Source of the DNA: Pseudomonas helleri
GTDB lineage: Bacteria; Pseudomonadota; Gammaproteobacteria; Pseudomonadales; Pseudomonadaceae
Assembly (NCBI RefSeq): GCF_009600315.1
Contig: NZ_WIWC01000016.1
Span: 1 to 64,000, forward strand
Direction of reading: 5' to 3'
Length of the DNA stretch: 64,000 nt
The translations under genes were made by a program, and so were the position numbers. The notes beneath the pieces are model-generated. The model was not told the origin of the DNA, did no database searches, and saw only the letters and a program-made list of their open reading frames with translations. Positions 25,201 to 34,125 of this stretch are shown here, one piece after another. How positions within the stretch are numbered: the stretch's first letter is position 1; each line of letters begins with the position of its first letter.

Positions 25201-27360
25201 AAGAGGCTCAGCCATAAAATTGCTGATTTCGCCGCAAGCCATCGAACTCTCGGTGCAAAAGCATTAGGGCTGCAGCGCATAAAACCCTGGTTTAAATCCC
25301 CTTTACGTTTGGCTGATAGCCGGGTGGGTTACACCTTGGGAGGCCGATCAAGCCATGTGTCGAGGGAGAGCCGAGCCTTAATGCTCAGAGATCTTGTTAG
25401 CCAGCTGTATCCGCAGATGAGTGAGGAGCAGGTCGGTCAGTTTCTTCTTACCCTTAATATGACGCCAGAGTTGACCGCCGGTGCTTTGGGCAGACTCAAG
25501 GCCGAACTGGATAAGCTGCATAACGACCTCAATAACTGGATGGCCAAGCCGGTCTGGAGTCAACCGCGTATTGGGCCAGCCGTGCTTGTGCCACTGCGCG
25601 ACAAGCGTGCCATGAGCCTTGCCCTGATTCAGGCCTGGCGCAGGCAGTCTGAACGCACGTCATTCGGCGATCGCTTGGGGTACGTCTTGAATCTCAATGC
25701 CTGGCCTGTCGACAGCCTGCCAACCTTGTCAGCAAATTTCGATCACGTCACTGAACTTCATCTGTCCCATTCGCCAAGCGGTAAATTTCCGGCTGGTTTT
25801 CTGCAAAAGTTTCCTCAGTTGCGAGTTTTATCGCTCAGAAACAATCAGCTTAGCGAACTTCCTGCTGAGGTTTCAGGCATGACAGAGTTGTTGGATTTGA
25901 ATTTGCAGGGTAATCAGATTGTATTGACTGATCGGTCTAGCGCAGTGCTGTCAGGATTGACCAAGCTTAAAACCTTGAATCTGACGGGTAATAATCTCGG
26001 TAGGCGTATTTCTGTGCGACGTATGACTGCACTGGAACATCTCTATCTACGCTATACCGAGTCGCAAACCTGGCCAGAAGGGGTTGAGGCACTTGTTCAC
26101 CTGCAAACGCTGGATTTACGTGACAACGCTATCAGTCGAATTCCTTTGGAGGTATTGACTGCCGAGCGCAATCCGATAAATCGCATCACTCATTTACATG
26201 ACAACCCATTGAGCGCGGACTCTTTACGTCGACTGGATATTTACCGACGTGAACAACGCATCGACTTCGGTATCGCGCCGCGGCGTCAGCATACCGTGCA
26301 AACACGGAGTATTTACCATTGGGCCAATCAGCCAACATCAGAAGAGACTGGCATCTGGAATGATCTGAGTGGCCATGATGGCTCGACCGATTTTTTTCGT
26401 GTTCTGGAAGACCTCAGTACCTCTTCGGATTATTTGCATGGTCGAGCCAATTTGAGTCAACGGGTTTGGCGGATTTTAAACGCGATGCACGACAACAGTG
26501 AATTGCGTACGCAGTTATTTGAGGTTTCAGCGAATCCCAATACCTGTGCAGATGGAGTTCCTATGATTTTTTCGGATTTGGAGCTGCGCTTTCAGATTTT
26601 TACAGCGCTGTGTGCTCCGAATGCTGAAGAAGAACTACTGAAACTGGCGCAAGGTCTTTTTCGGATCGATCTACTCAACACACATGTGCAGGGCATTATT
26701 GATGCACGTGTTGCTTTGGTTCATAGCGAGCAGCAGGGATATGTTCAAGAGTTGCAACGTCTGATCGACGCAGACAGTAGAAATCTTGCGCCTAGGCCGT
26801 TGGCGGATATGACGCCGCAGGAGCAGCAAGAGGTTGCCTATAGGCTTGGGACACAGCAAGCATTGCGTTTGGCGCAGCGGTTAAGCCCTATTGATTTGCA
26901 GGCCAGGATTGACCGCGTAGAACCCTTGGAAGTGCAAATGTATTATCACGTCAAGTTAGCCCGGGAGTTAGGATTGCCAGCGCGGCCCAAAAGCATGATT
27001 TTTGAAAAAATAGCCAATGTGACTTCTGAACAATTAAAAGCCGCGAAACAGCACGTATTGAATGAAGATACGGCCCCTGCAAAAATTGCCTTCATCGAAA
27101 AACAATCCTTTTGGGAGTCCTTCCTGGAGAAGAAATATCCGGGGGAATTTCAGGTGATAGATTCACCGTTGCATGCGCGGATGCAAGTGTTGTATGTGGC
27201 GAGAGAGAAGTTATCAAGCCAACAATACGTTTCACAAACCGAGAAAGTGGGGAGAAACCGTCTTCGCGAGAGGGAAGCGCTTGTTAGACGGTTAACGCGT
27301 ATGGAAATTGACGAACATCCTTTGGCAGAAGTGCTGTCGTCCTCTTCCAGCGACATCTGA
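22246..27360 (+). CDS. giant LRR protein with NEL-type E3 ubiquitin ligase domain, putative effector
   Basis: A 1704-residue protein. The first ~1000 residues resemble the large DUF6543/dermonecrotic-toxin-like region seen in Pseudomonas LRR proteins, with a hydrophobic hairpin at about 446-485 (LGLSLLTLTLGFVPVLGELL). Leucine-rich repeats span about 1166-1310 (LRVLSLRNNQLSELP, LKTLNLTGNNL, LQTLDLRDNAISRIP). Residues about 1380-1690 match the NEL fold of IpaH/SspH ligases: FFRVLEDL, then ELRTQLFEV and the Cys-x-Asp motif TCADG with catalytic Cys1434 and Asp1436, then LEVQMYYHVKLARELGLP. NEL enzymes ubiquitinate host proteins after secretion. No type III secretion gene or chaperone is nearby, and the start lacks a strong ribosome-binding site. 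The gene is more AT-rich than its neighbours, suggesting transfer. Confidence 0.88.
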   Translation: MTDTSDYVMTTAESSAISRGRDLANLPVENLHQSYLTFSLAPWFKRALPSVREALRINFERGQETQREVARVYAQVQSIENFAEPLLNAALAARGWIDANPRTYGIKHVRLLSNLVLFFAEQQIKLVDPLIQLVWPGLLTPESLELNLVESITHQSLLQAALQNFELSETIEGGFDAGSCTYEVVGSQQFKQEALKPEEFAQICRDLDLGMQYQWHLNRVFDPVDEHYSMEDTHSKAFKLHQKFSENLHHEFMCALHIAFMKGEMIPTHYKFLLKLLGSTVSLLSNFSLAYSTLQIMAFEVPGVLVFWPQRRPIGQSQTCLLYLPGSPIRTFQAFDSFDLLKATLRQWLNNREFSLYFFQLVPLRHRAEFMRRTDAKNMTWDSLLLRRPPIINEPALMSETGHRSQTKDPFIVTWGLQLAKIKDDATLLIVPTEEEDSKSRLSRQASFLNLGLSLLTLTLGFVPVLGELLLVISVIQLGEEIYDGIKAWQRGDQVAALEHLFDVAQNVALAAGTGAIAKVLKPSPIVDALAPIKSVSGQTRLWRPDLELYALKNVSLEGVEPNAQGIYTIRTSQFIKLDGQVFEVTNDTTSQQWLIKHPSDSEAYRPRLNYNESGAWTHELDNPMQWSRLELFRRLGPEAQGFSDTSAEHIMAASNTGDDVLRKVYIDNLELPPLLADSMERVRIIEKIERFIVDMKQGVARGADYAALQLELLTQLPGWPPSKVLRVVDEHGAVVKEYGSDLLATHPRLQMAEAQINNGDLLTAILEALSTEQVHTLLGRSLDVQQQQVKALVQQLGELAQSKKTAIFALIYARDEVLTPEMSSLRAQFPSLPSRVMAELIKHMTAAELSTLQSNGRFPMSVLEEARRHVQMLRLNRALEGLYFQGLSSADSNSLVFHTITGLEGWPTNVRLVLRDKATSAVLESVGGTSALYSREFFKTGEEYEFYLPTIDSVKSSSHLSECIAQSLSTTELQSLGLPAPESSKRLSHKIADFAASHRTLGAKALGLQRIKPWFKSPLRLADSRVGYTLGGRSSHVSRESRALMLRDLVSQLYPQMSEEQVGQFLLTLNMTPELTAGALGRLKAELDKLHNDLNNWMAKPVWSQPRIGPAVLVPLRDKRAMSLALIQAWRRQSERTSFGDRLGYVLNLNAWPVDSLPTLSANFDHVTELHLSHSPSGKFPAGFLQKFPQLRVLSLRNNQLSELPAEVSGMTELLDLNLQGNQIVLTDRSSAVLSGLTKLKTLNLTGNNLGRRISVRRMTALEHLYLRYTESQTWPEGVEALVHLQTLDLRDNAISRIPLEVLTAERNPINRITHLHDNPLSADSLRRLDIYRREQRIDFGIAPRRQHTVQTRSIYHWANQPTSEETGIWNDLSGHDGSTDFFRVLEDLSTSSDYLHGRANLSQRVWRILNAMHDNSELRTQLFEVSANPNTCADGVPMIFSDLELRFQIFTALCAPNAEEELLKLAQGLFRIDLLNTHVQGIIDARVALVHSEQQGYVQELQRLIDADSRNLAPRPLADMTPQEQQEVAYRLGTQQALRLAQRLSPIDLQARIDRVEPLEVQMYYHVKLARELGLPARPKSMIFEKIANVTSEQLKAAKQHVLNEDTAPAKIAFIEKQSFWESFLEKKYPGEFQVIDSPLHARMQVLYVAREKLSSQQYVSQTEKVGRNRLREREALVRRLTRMEIDEHPLAEVLSSSSSDI

Positions 27361-27409
27361 AAGGGAGGGCAGGGTTGGCCATGGCGTTTTTCCAGGGCCA
27401 ACCTGGCGG

Positions 27410-27904
27410 TCAACGACGGCGGAACAGAGGCATCGGTTCGTCGGTAGAAGACTGGTAGGTCACCGAAAAATCCTTAAGACCTTCCAGTGCTTCATACGGG
27501 TCCTTGTCCGGACGAATTGCAAATGCATCAAAGCCGCAGCGGTGCAGGTAGAACAATTGGTCGCGCAGTACATCGCCAATGGCCCGTAGTTCACCTTTGA
27601 AGCCGTAACGGTCACGCAGTAGACGGGCGTTGGAGTAGCTGCGGCCATCGGTGAAGGCCGGGAAGTTCAAGGCGATCACCTGGAAGTTAGCCACGTCCTC
27701 GCCAATTTCTTCAGCTTCTTCATCGCTGTCCAGCCATACACCCAGGCCACCATCACGAGCTTTGAGTGCGTGAGCGTGTTCGCGCCACATTGCCAATGGC
27801 ACGATCAGGTCGTCGCAGTTGGAAATGTCGTCAAAGCTCGCATCCTTGGGCAGCAAATGCCAGGTTTCGTCGATGACTTCGTTGTTCTTAATGATTCGCT
27901 GCAT
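27410..27904 (-). CDS. DUF934 protein, companion of CysI
   Basis: A 164-residue protein from ATG 27904 (MQRIIKNNEVIDETWHLL). The family blocks are visible: DDLIVPLAMWREHAHAL, then VIALNFPAFTDGRSYSNARLLRDR and LRAIGDVLRDQLFYLHRCGFDAF. DUF934 genes usually sit right after cysI in Pseudomonas and other proteobacteria and are thought to help sulfite reduction, but the biochemical role is not settled. It overlaps the 3' end of cysI by 17 bp, so translation is probably coupled. A longer in-frame start lies inside cysI and is rejected. Confidence 0.92.
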   Translation of the reverse strand: MQRIIKNNEVIDETWHLLPKDASFDDISNCDDLIVPLAMWREHAHALKARDGGLGVWLDSDEEAEEIGEDVANFQVIALNFPAFTDGRSYSNARLLRDRYGFKGELRAIGDVLRDQLFYLHRCGFDAFAIRPDKDPYEALEGLKDFSVTYQSSTDEPMPLFRRR

Positions 27905-29546
27905 AGACGCGCTCCTTAAAAGGGTCGATGCCGATACGTTGATACGTGTCGATGAAACGCTCGTCTTCGGTGCGTTGTTCAACATACACGTCGATCAGCT
28001 TCTCAATGACATCCGGCATGGCGTCCTGAGCGAACGAAGGGCCGAGGATTTTACCCAGGCTGGCATCGCGACTGGCGCTACCGCCCAATGAAACCTGATA
28101 GAACTCGGCGCCTTTTTTGTCGACACCCAGAATGCCGATATGACCGACGTGGTGGTGACCACAGGCGTTCATGCAACCGGAAATGTTCAGGTCCAGTTCG
28201 CCAATGTCGAACAGGTAGTCAAGGTTTTCAAAACGACGCTGGATCGATTCGGCAATCGGAATCGATTTGGCGTTGGCCAGCGAACAGAAATCCCCGCCCG
28301 GGCAGCAAATCATGTCGGTCAGCAGGCCAATGTTAGGCGTAGCAAACCCTTGCTCGCGCAATTCGCCCCACATGGCGAACAATTGGTTCTCTTCAACATC
28401 GGCCAGGATGATGTTTTGCTCGTGAGACGTGCGCAACTGACCGAAACTGTAGCGATCTGCCATGTCGGCAATACCGTCCCACTGCTTGTCTGTTACATCA
28501 CCCGGCGCAACGCCAGTAGGTTTCAGTGACAGGGTGACAGCTACATAGCCTGGCTTCTTGTGAGCCAAGGTATTGCGCACGCGCCAACGGGCAAAGCCCG
28601 GGTGCTGCTGATCGAGTTCAGCCAGTTCAGCGCCGAAGTCGGGCAGGGCTTTGTAGTCCGGGTCAACGAAGTGCTTGGCAATGCGCTGCACTTCAGCTTC
28701 GGTCAGGGTGTTTGAACCGCCGCGCAGGTGAACCATTTCGGCTTCGACGCGTTCAGCGAACACTTCCGGGGTCAGGGCCTTAACCAGAATCTTGATGCGC
28801 GCCTTGTACTTGTTGTCACGACGGCCGTAGCGGTTGTAGACCCGCAAAATGGCTTCGAGGTAGCTTAACAAGTCCGGCCACGGCAGGAATTCGTTAATAA
28901 ATGCGCCGATCACCGGGGTACGGCCCAAGCCGCCACCGACCAGTACGCGGAAGCCCAGTTCGCCGGCTTCGTTGAACACGGGTTCAAGACCAATGTCATG
29001 CACTTCGATGGCCGCGCGGTCAGAAGCGGAGCCGTTGATCGCAATTTTGAACTTGCGCGGCAAGTAGGCGAACTCAGGGTGAAAGGTCGTCCATTGACGA
29101 ACGATTTCACACCACGGACGCGAGTCGATCAGTTCATCGGCGGCTACGCCGGCAAACTGGTCAGTGGTGACGTTACGCAAGCAGTTGCCGCTGGTCTGGA
29201 TGGCGTGCATTTGCACGGTAGCCAACTCTTCCAGAATGTCCGGAATGTCTTCCAGGGCTGGCCAGTTGAACTGTACGTTCTGGCGGGTACTGATGTGGGC
29301 ATAGCCCTTGTCATAGTCGCGAGCAATCTTTGCCATCATTCGCGCCTGGCGCGAAGTCAATTGGCCATAGGGCACAGCGACCCGCAGCATCGGAGCGAAA
29401 CGTTGAACATACAAGCCGTTCTGCAAGCGCAGAGGGCGGAATTCTTCTTCGCTCAGCTCACCGGCCAGATAGCGTCGGGTTTGATCTCGGAACTGCTTGA
29501 CGCGGTCCTCGATGATCCGCTGATCGTACTCGTCATATACGTACAT
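27888..29546 (-). CDS. cysI: sulfite reductase hemoprotein (nitrite/sulfite reductase)
   Basis: A 552-residue sirohaem/4Fe-4S enzyme that reduces sulfite to sulfide for cysteine synthesis. The cluster ligands lie in ICCPGGDFCSLANAKS and SGCMNACGHHHVG near residues 415-475. The N-terminal ferredoxin-like half and substrate-binding Arg/Lys region (HISTRQNVQFNWP, SGNCLRNVTTD) are complete. This ferredoxin-type form, of about 550 residues, is the usual Pseudomonas CysI and occurs with DUF934, which overlaps its 3' end. No cysJ partner is visible, as expected for this type. Confidence 0.94.
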   Translation of the reverse strand: MYVYDEYDQRIIEDRVKQFRDQTRRYLAGELSEEEFRPLRLQNGLYVQRFAPMLRVAVPYGQLTSRQARMMAKIARDYDKGYAHISTRQNVQFNWPALEDIPDILEELATVQMHAIQTSGNCLRNVTTDQFAGVAADELIDSRPWCEIVRQWTTFHPEFAYLPRKFKIAINGSASDRAAIEVHDIGLEPVFNEAGELGFRVLVGGGLGRTPVIGAFINEFLPWPDLLSYLEAILRVYNRYGRRDNKYKARIKILVKALTPEVFAERVEAEMVHLRGGSNTLTEAEVQRIAKHFVDPDYKALPDFGAELAELDQQHPGFARWRVRNTLAHKKPGYVAVTLSLKPTGVAPGDVTDKQWDGIADMADRYSFGQLRTSHEQNIILADVEENQLFAMWGELREQGFATPNIGLLTDMICCPGGDFCSLANAKSIPIAESIQRRFENLDYLFDIGELDLNISGCMNACGHHHVGHIGILGVDKKGAEFYQVSLGGSASRDASLGKILGPSFAQDAMPDVIEKLIDVYVEQRTEDERFIDTYQRIGIDPFKERVYAANH

Positions 29547-29787
29547 ATAGGTCCTGTTCTCAGGCTGCTAACAGCTTATCTGCGCGCACGGCCGCGCACT
29601 CCCCACGGAGCTGGGCACGATACCAGTTTGTAGTTATGCGCAAAAGTGATGTTTAAGCATATGGAAAGAACGAAAACGACTATAAGCGGTTGATTCTCAA
29701 TCCCTTACTTGTGAGAAGGGCATTGCTGAACTTAACTCAGTGAAGTCTTTAAGCATTCACCCATAAAACCGAAAAAAAGGCGATGCG

Positions 29788-29901
29788 ATGAGTACTCCAG
29801 TCAAAGTGCGTAAAAGCGACAGCAAGGTCGATGCGTGGGCCATTCTTTTTTTGATCATTCTGGTCGTGGCGACAGCCGTATTCTGGGTCAGTCACCAGTA
29901 G
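29788..29901 (+). CDS. small single-pass membrane protein, 37 residues
   Basis: ATG at 29788 opens 37 codons ending at TAG 29899-29901. The first 17 residues are charged (STPVKVRKSDSKVDAW), then a single clean membrane helix (AILFLIILVVATAVFWV) ends in SHQ. The stop abuts the end of the convergent DUF2970 gene with no gap. GGCG lies close upstream and the leader (29547-29787) is AT-rich with room for a promoter. I recall small proteins of this form next to DUF2970 in Pseudomonas. Function unknown. Confidence 0.72.
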   Translation: MSTPVKVRKSDSKVDAWAILFLIILVVATAVFWVSHQ

Positions 29902-30129
29902 TCAGACCCCTGCGAAATACAGCACCAGCTTGACGATAGCGAACAGCGTCAGGGCAAATACCACCGTAAACAGCAAACCCAGCAGCATGAACTGGGCGGG
30001 TTTGCCGTGGGTGAAGTCGCGTGTTCTGTTTTTTGCGCTCTGCACGCCAAAGGCGGCGGCCATCACGCTGTGCAGGACTTGCCAGAAGGTAGGTGGTTTG
30101 TTGTCAGAAGGGTCGCTCATGTCACTCAC
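29902..30129 (-). CDS. DUF2970 small membrane protein
   Basis: A 75-residue protein. The N-terminal part PPTFWQVLHSVMAAAFGVQS is the family signature, followed by NRTRDFTHGKPAQF and a C-terminal helix (LLGLLFTVVFALTLFAIVKLVLY). DUF2970 proteins are short inner-membrane proteins of unknown role in Pseudomonas and relatives. It is convergent with the 37-residue membrane protein and lies downstream of metH on the same strand, past a palindromic repeat. Confidence 0.88.
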   Translation of the reverse strand: MSDMSDPSDNKPPTFWQVLHSVMAAAFGVQSAKNRTRDFTHGKPAQFMLLGLLFTVVFALTLFAIVKLVLYFAGV

Positions 30130-30174
30130 TCGCGCGGATGGCAGTGACGTGAGTGTAGTTCAGAGCACTTGGTG

Positions 30175-30246
30175 CTGTAGTCGCTGCCGCAAGCTGCGAT
30201 GGGTTCGTAGCGACTCTGCAATGACAGAGTCTGCGGCAGCGCTCAT
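30175..30246. repeat. palindromic intergenic repeat, partial relative of the 11911-12032 element
   Basis: CTGTAGTCGCTGCCGCAAGCTGCGAT opens like the 11911 element in two blocks. GCTGCCGCA (30183-30191) pairs perfectly with TGCGGCAGC (30232-30240), and an inner stem GACTCTG/CAGAGTC (30212-30231) makes a cruciform-like fold. It lies just downstream of metH and may also help end that transcript. Confidence 0.7.
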
Positions 30247-30262
30247 ACGTTATTGTGCAGGC

Positions 30263-33200
30263 TTAGTTGTCATACCCCAGATTAGGGGCGAGCCAGCGCT
30301 CTGTGACGGCCAAATCCTGGCCTTTACGCGCCGTGTAACTGTCGATTTGATCCTTATCGACTTTGCCCACCGCAAAGTATTGCGCTTGTGGGTGTGCAAA
30401 GTACCAACCACTGACTGCGGCAGCCGGGAACATAGCGTAGTGCTCAGTCAGGAACACGCCACTTTGGCCCGCGCGCATTTCTTCGGCTTCAGGGTCGAGT
30501 AATTTGAACAGCGTGGCTTTCTCGGTGTGATCAGGACAGGCCGGGTAGCCGGGAGCAGGGCGGATACCGCTGTATTGCTCCTTGATCAACTCTTCGTTGG
30601 CCAGTTGTTCGTCCTTGGCGTAACCCCAATAGTGTGTGCGAACTTGCTGATGGAGCCACTCTGCGCAGGCTTCAGCCAGTCGGTCTGCCAGCGCTTTGAC
30701 CATGATCGAGTTGTAGTCGTCGCCTGCGTCCTGATAAGCCTTGGCCACTTCTTCGGCGCCGATCCCTGCCGTGGTAATAAAGCCGCCCACGTAGTCCGTT
30801 ACGCCACTTTCTTTTGGCGCGACGAAGTCGGCCAGCGAGAAGTTCGGTTTGCCATCGGTCTTGATGATTTGCTGGCGCAGGTGATGCAGTTTGGCCAACG
30901 GCTGGCCATTGTCGTCGTACAGTTCCAGATCATCGTCGTTGATCTGGTTGGCTGGCCAGAAGCCGAAGACCGCACGGGCGCTGATCAGCTTCTCGTCGAT
31001 CAGCTTTTTCAGCATTTCCTGGGCGTCCGCATACAGTGCAGTCGCCGCCTCTCCGACCACTTCATCGGTGAGAATGCGCGGGAATTTGCCTGCCAGATCC
31101 CAGGAAATAAAGAACGGTGTCCAGTCAATGTATTCGGCCAGTACCTTGAGGTCGATGTTATCCAGCACCTTGGCGCCCGTGAACGTGGGCTTGACCGGCT
31201 GGTAGTTGGCCCAGTCGAACTGCGGCTTTTTGGCGATAGAGGCCGCGTAGCTCAGGCGTTCAGTACGGGCGCTACGGTTGGCGGTGCGCTCGCGTACTTC
31301 AATGTATTCTTCGCGGGTTTTCTGGACGAATGCCGGTTTCAGTTCCTTGGACAGCAACTGTGTGGCCACGCCCACGGCGCGTGAGGCGTCAGTGACGTAA
31401 ATCACGGCGTCGTTCTGATACTTGGGTTCGATCTTGACGGCCGTGTGCGCCTTGGAAGTGGTCGCGCCACCGATCATCAGCGGCAGGTGGAAGTCCTGGC
31501 GCTGCATTTCGCGGGCTACGTGGACCATTTCATCCAGCGAAGGGGTGATCAGGCCAGAGAGGCCGATAATGTCGCACTTCTGTTCCTTGGCCACTTGCAG
31601 GATCTTCTCGGCTGGCACCATTACGCCCAGATCAACGATGTCGTAACCGTTACAGCCCAGCACCACGCCAACAATGTTCTTGCCGATGTCATGCACATCG
31701 CCTTTGACCGTGGCCATCAGAATCTTGCCTTTGGCCTCGGGTTTGTCGCCTTTTTCCAGTTCGATAAATGGAATCAGGTGCGCAACTGCCTGTTTCATCA
31801 CACGGGCAGATTTAACCACTTGCGGCAGAAACATCTTACCGGCGCCAAACAGGTCGCCAACGATGTTCATGCCCGACATCAACGGGCCTTCGATCACTTC
31901 GATCGGGCGCTTGAAGGACAGGCGCGACTCTTCGGTGTCTTCCACGATATGCGTGGTGATGCCCTTGACCAGTGCGTGCTCCAAACGCTTGTTGACGTCC
32001 CAGCTGCGCCACTCTTCGGTCTCCGCTTCTTTGACGCTGCCATCGCCCTTGTACTTGTCGGCGATGGCCAGCAAATTGTCGGTGGCGTCGGGGGTGCGGT
32101 TGAGCACCACGTCTTCAACGGCATCGCGTAGTTCAGTCGGGATTTGGTCGTAAATTTCCAGTTGCCCGGCGTTGACGATGCCCATCGTCAGACCATTGCG
32201 AATCGCGTACAGCAGGAAGACTGAGTGAATGGCTTCACGTACCGGGTTGTTGCCACGGAACGAAAACGAAACGTTGGACACGCCGCCCGAGGTCAAGGCG
32301 TACGGAAGTTCGTCGCGGATGTAGGCACAGGCGTTGATAAAGTCCACAGCGTAGTTGTTGTGTTCTTCGATGCCGGTGGCCACGGCGAAGATGTTCGGAT
32401 CGAAGATGATGTCTTCCGGCGGGAAGCCCACTTCATTGACCAGAATGTCGTACGAGCGTTTGCAGATTTCCTTTTTGCGCGCCTCGGTGTCGGCCTGTCC
32501 GGCTTCGTCGAAGGCCATCACGACCACGGCGGCACCATAGCGCTTGCACAGTTTGGCGTGCTGGATGAACTGCTCGACGCCTTCTTTCATGCTGATCGAG
32601 TTGACGATGCCCTTGCCCTGAATGCACTTGAGGCCGGCTTCGATCACTTCCCATTTGGAGGAGTCAATCATGATTGGCACACGGGAAATGTCAGGCTCGC
32701 CGGCGATCAGGTTGAGGAAGGTGACCATCGCCTTCTTCGAGTCCAGCATGCCTTCGTCCATGTTGATGTCGATGATTTGCGCACCGGCTTCAACTTGTTG
32801 CAGAGCCACTTCAAGGGCTTCGGTGTAGTTATCTTCACGGATCAAGCGGGCAAAACGCGCAGAGCCGGTGATGTTGGTCCGCTCGCCAACGTTGACGAAT
32901 AACGAGTTGCGATCAATGGTGAACGGTTCCAGCCCCGACAGGCGACAGGCCTTGGGAATGTCCGGGATCTGGCGCGGCGCGTAACCGGCCACAGCGTTGG
33001 CGATGGCCTGAATATGGCCCGGCGTGGTGCCACAGCAACCACCGACAATGTTCAAAAAGCCGCTTTGGGCGAACTCTTCAATGACCTTGGCGGTTTCGGA
33101 CGGCAGTTCATCGTACTCGCCGAACTCGTTGGGCAAACCCGCATTGGGGTGAGCCGAGACGTAGGTGTTGGCCTTATTGGACAATTCTTCGAGATAAGGG

Positions 33201-33973
33201 CGCAGTTCGCTGGCACCCAGTGCGCAGTTCAGGCCCACCGAAATTGGCTTGGCATGGCTCACCGAGTTCCAGAACGCTTCGGTGGTCTGGCCGGACAGGG
33301 TACGGCCGGAGGCATCGGTGATGGTGCCGGAAATCATGATCGGCAGCTCGATGCCCAGCTCCTCGAATACGCCCTGTACAGCGAAGATCGCGGCTTTGGC
33401 GTTGAGGGTGTCGAAAATGGTTTCGATCAGGATCAGGTCGGCGCCGCCTTCGATCAGGCCTTTAGTGGCCTCGGTGTAGTTCTCCACCAGCTCATCGAAC
33501 GTCACATTGCGGTAACCGGGGTTGTTTACATCCGGCGACAGCGAGCAGGTGCGGCTGGTCGGGCCCAGTACACCGGCAACAAAACGAGGCTTGTTTGGCG
33601 TCTCAAGGGTTTTGGCATCGGCCACCTTGCGTGCCAGGCGTGCGCCTTCTACGTTTAGCTCGTAGGCAAGGGCCTGCATGCCGTAGTCGGCCTGGGAAAC
33701 CTGAGTGGCGTTAAAGGTGTTGGTTTCGAGAATGTCGGCACCGGCATCCAGATACGCTTTCTCGATAGCACCAATAACGTCCGGGCGTGTGAGGACCAAC
33801 AGGTCATTGTTGCCCTTGATGTCACTCGGCCAGTCTGCGAAGCGTGTGCCACGATAGTCGTGTTCCTCCAGGCGGTAGCTTTGGATCATAGTACCCATGC
33901 CGCCATCGAGAATCAGAATGCGCTCTTTGAGGGCTTGCTGAAGTGCTTGGAGACGAGCGCTGCGGTCAGACAT
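30263..33973 (-). CDS. metH: cobalamin-dependent methionine synthase
   Basis: A 1236-residue four-module enzyme that transfers a methyl group from methyltetrahydrofolate through cobalamin to homocysteine. Homocysteine module (about 1-330): zinc ligands Cys250 (LNCALGA), Cys313 and Cys314 ([10 protein letters not shown]). Folate module (about 355-620): [16 protein letters not shown] and [10 protein letters not shown]. Cobalamin module (about 650-890): the lower ligand His761 in [12 protein letters not shown]. Activation module to the end: [15 protein letters not shown], with [15 protein letters not shown]. All positions match E. coli MetH within a few residues. Monocistronic. Its cofactor need ties in with the B12 riboswitch operon at 37-39.7 kb. 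Confidence 0.97.
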   Translation of the reverse strand: MSDRSARLQALQQALKERILILDGGMGTMIQSYRLEEHDYRGTRFADWPSDIKGNNDLLVLTRPDVIGAIEKAYLDAGADILETNTFNATQVSQADYGMQALAYELNVEGARLARKVADAKTLETPNKPRFVAGVLGPTSRTCSLSPDVNNPGYRNVTFDELVENYTEATKGLIEGGADLILIETIFDTLNAKAAIFAVQGVFEELGIELPIMISGTITDASGRTLSGQTTEAFWNSVSHAKPISVGLNCALGASELRPYLEELSNKANTYVSAHPNAGLPNEFGEYDELPSETAKVIEEFAQSGFLNIVGGCCGTTPGHIQAIANAVAGYAPRQIPDIPKACRLSGLEPFTIDRNSLFVNVGERTNITGSARFARLIREDNYTEALEVALQQVEAGAQIIDINMDEGMLDSKKAMVTFLNLIAGEPDISRVPIMIDSSKWEVIEAGLKCIQGKGIVNSISMKEGVEQFIQHAKLCKRYGAAVVVMAFDEAGQADTEARKKEICKRSYDILVNEVGFPPEDIIFDPNIFAVATGIEEHNNYAVDFINACAYIRDELPYALTSGGVSNVSFSFRGNNPVREAIHSVFLLYAIRNGLTMGIVNAGQLEIYDQIPTELRDAVEDVVLNRTPDATDNLLAIADKYKGDGSVKEAETEEWRSWDVNKRLEHALVKGITTHIVEDTEESRLSFKRPIEVIEGPLMSGMNIVGDLFGAGKMFLPQVVKSARVMKQAVAHLIPFIELEKGDKPEAKGKILMATVKGDVHDIGKNIVGVVLGCNGYDIVDLGVMVPAEKILQVAKEQKCDIIGLSGLITPSLDEMVHVAREMQRQDFHLPLMIGGATTSKAHTAVKIEPKYQNDAVIYVTDASRAVGVATQLLSKELKPAFVQKTREEYIEVRERTANRSARTERLSYAASIAKKPQFDWANYQPVKPTFTGAKVLDNIDLKVLAEYIDWTPFFISWDLAGKFPRILTDEVVGEAATALYADAQEMLKKLIDEKLISARAVFGFWPANQINDDDLELYDDNGQPLAKLHHLRQQIIKTDGKPNFSLADFVAPKESGVTDYVGGFITTAGIGAEEVAKAYQDAGDDYNSIMVKALADRLAEACAEWLHQQVRTHYWGYAKDEQLANEELIKEQYSGIRPAPGYPACPDHTEKATLFKLLDPEAEEMRAGQSGVFLTEHYAMFPAAAVSGWYFAHPQAQYFAVGKVDKDQIDSYTARKGQDLAVTERWLAPNLGYDN

Positions 33974-34125
33974 AGGACTACCTGTTTAGAGCCATGCAAA
34001 AGATGCCAAAGCATAACAAACCTGCGTGGTATTTGATCATCCGACGATTTACATGAATTTAGCTCATGTTGAGGCGGGCGTTCCATGGGTAGAATCGCGA
34101 CATTCTAATATCAGGACAATGGCAC

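Noticed and set aside
30527..33658. several long frames antisense to metH
   Set aside because: All are shadows of the long metH coding region; none has a domain or start signal.
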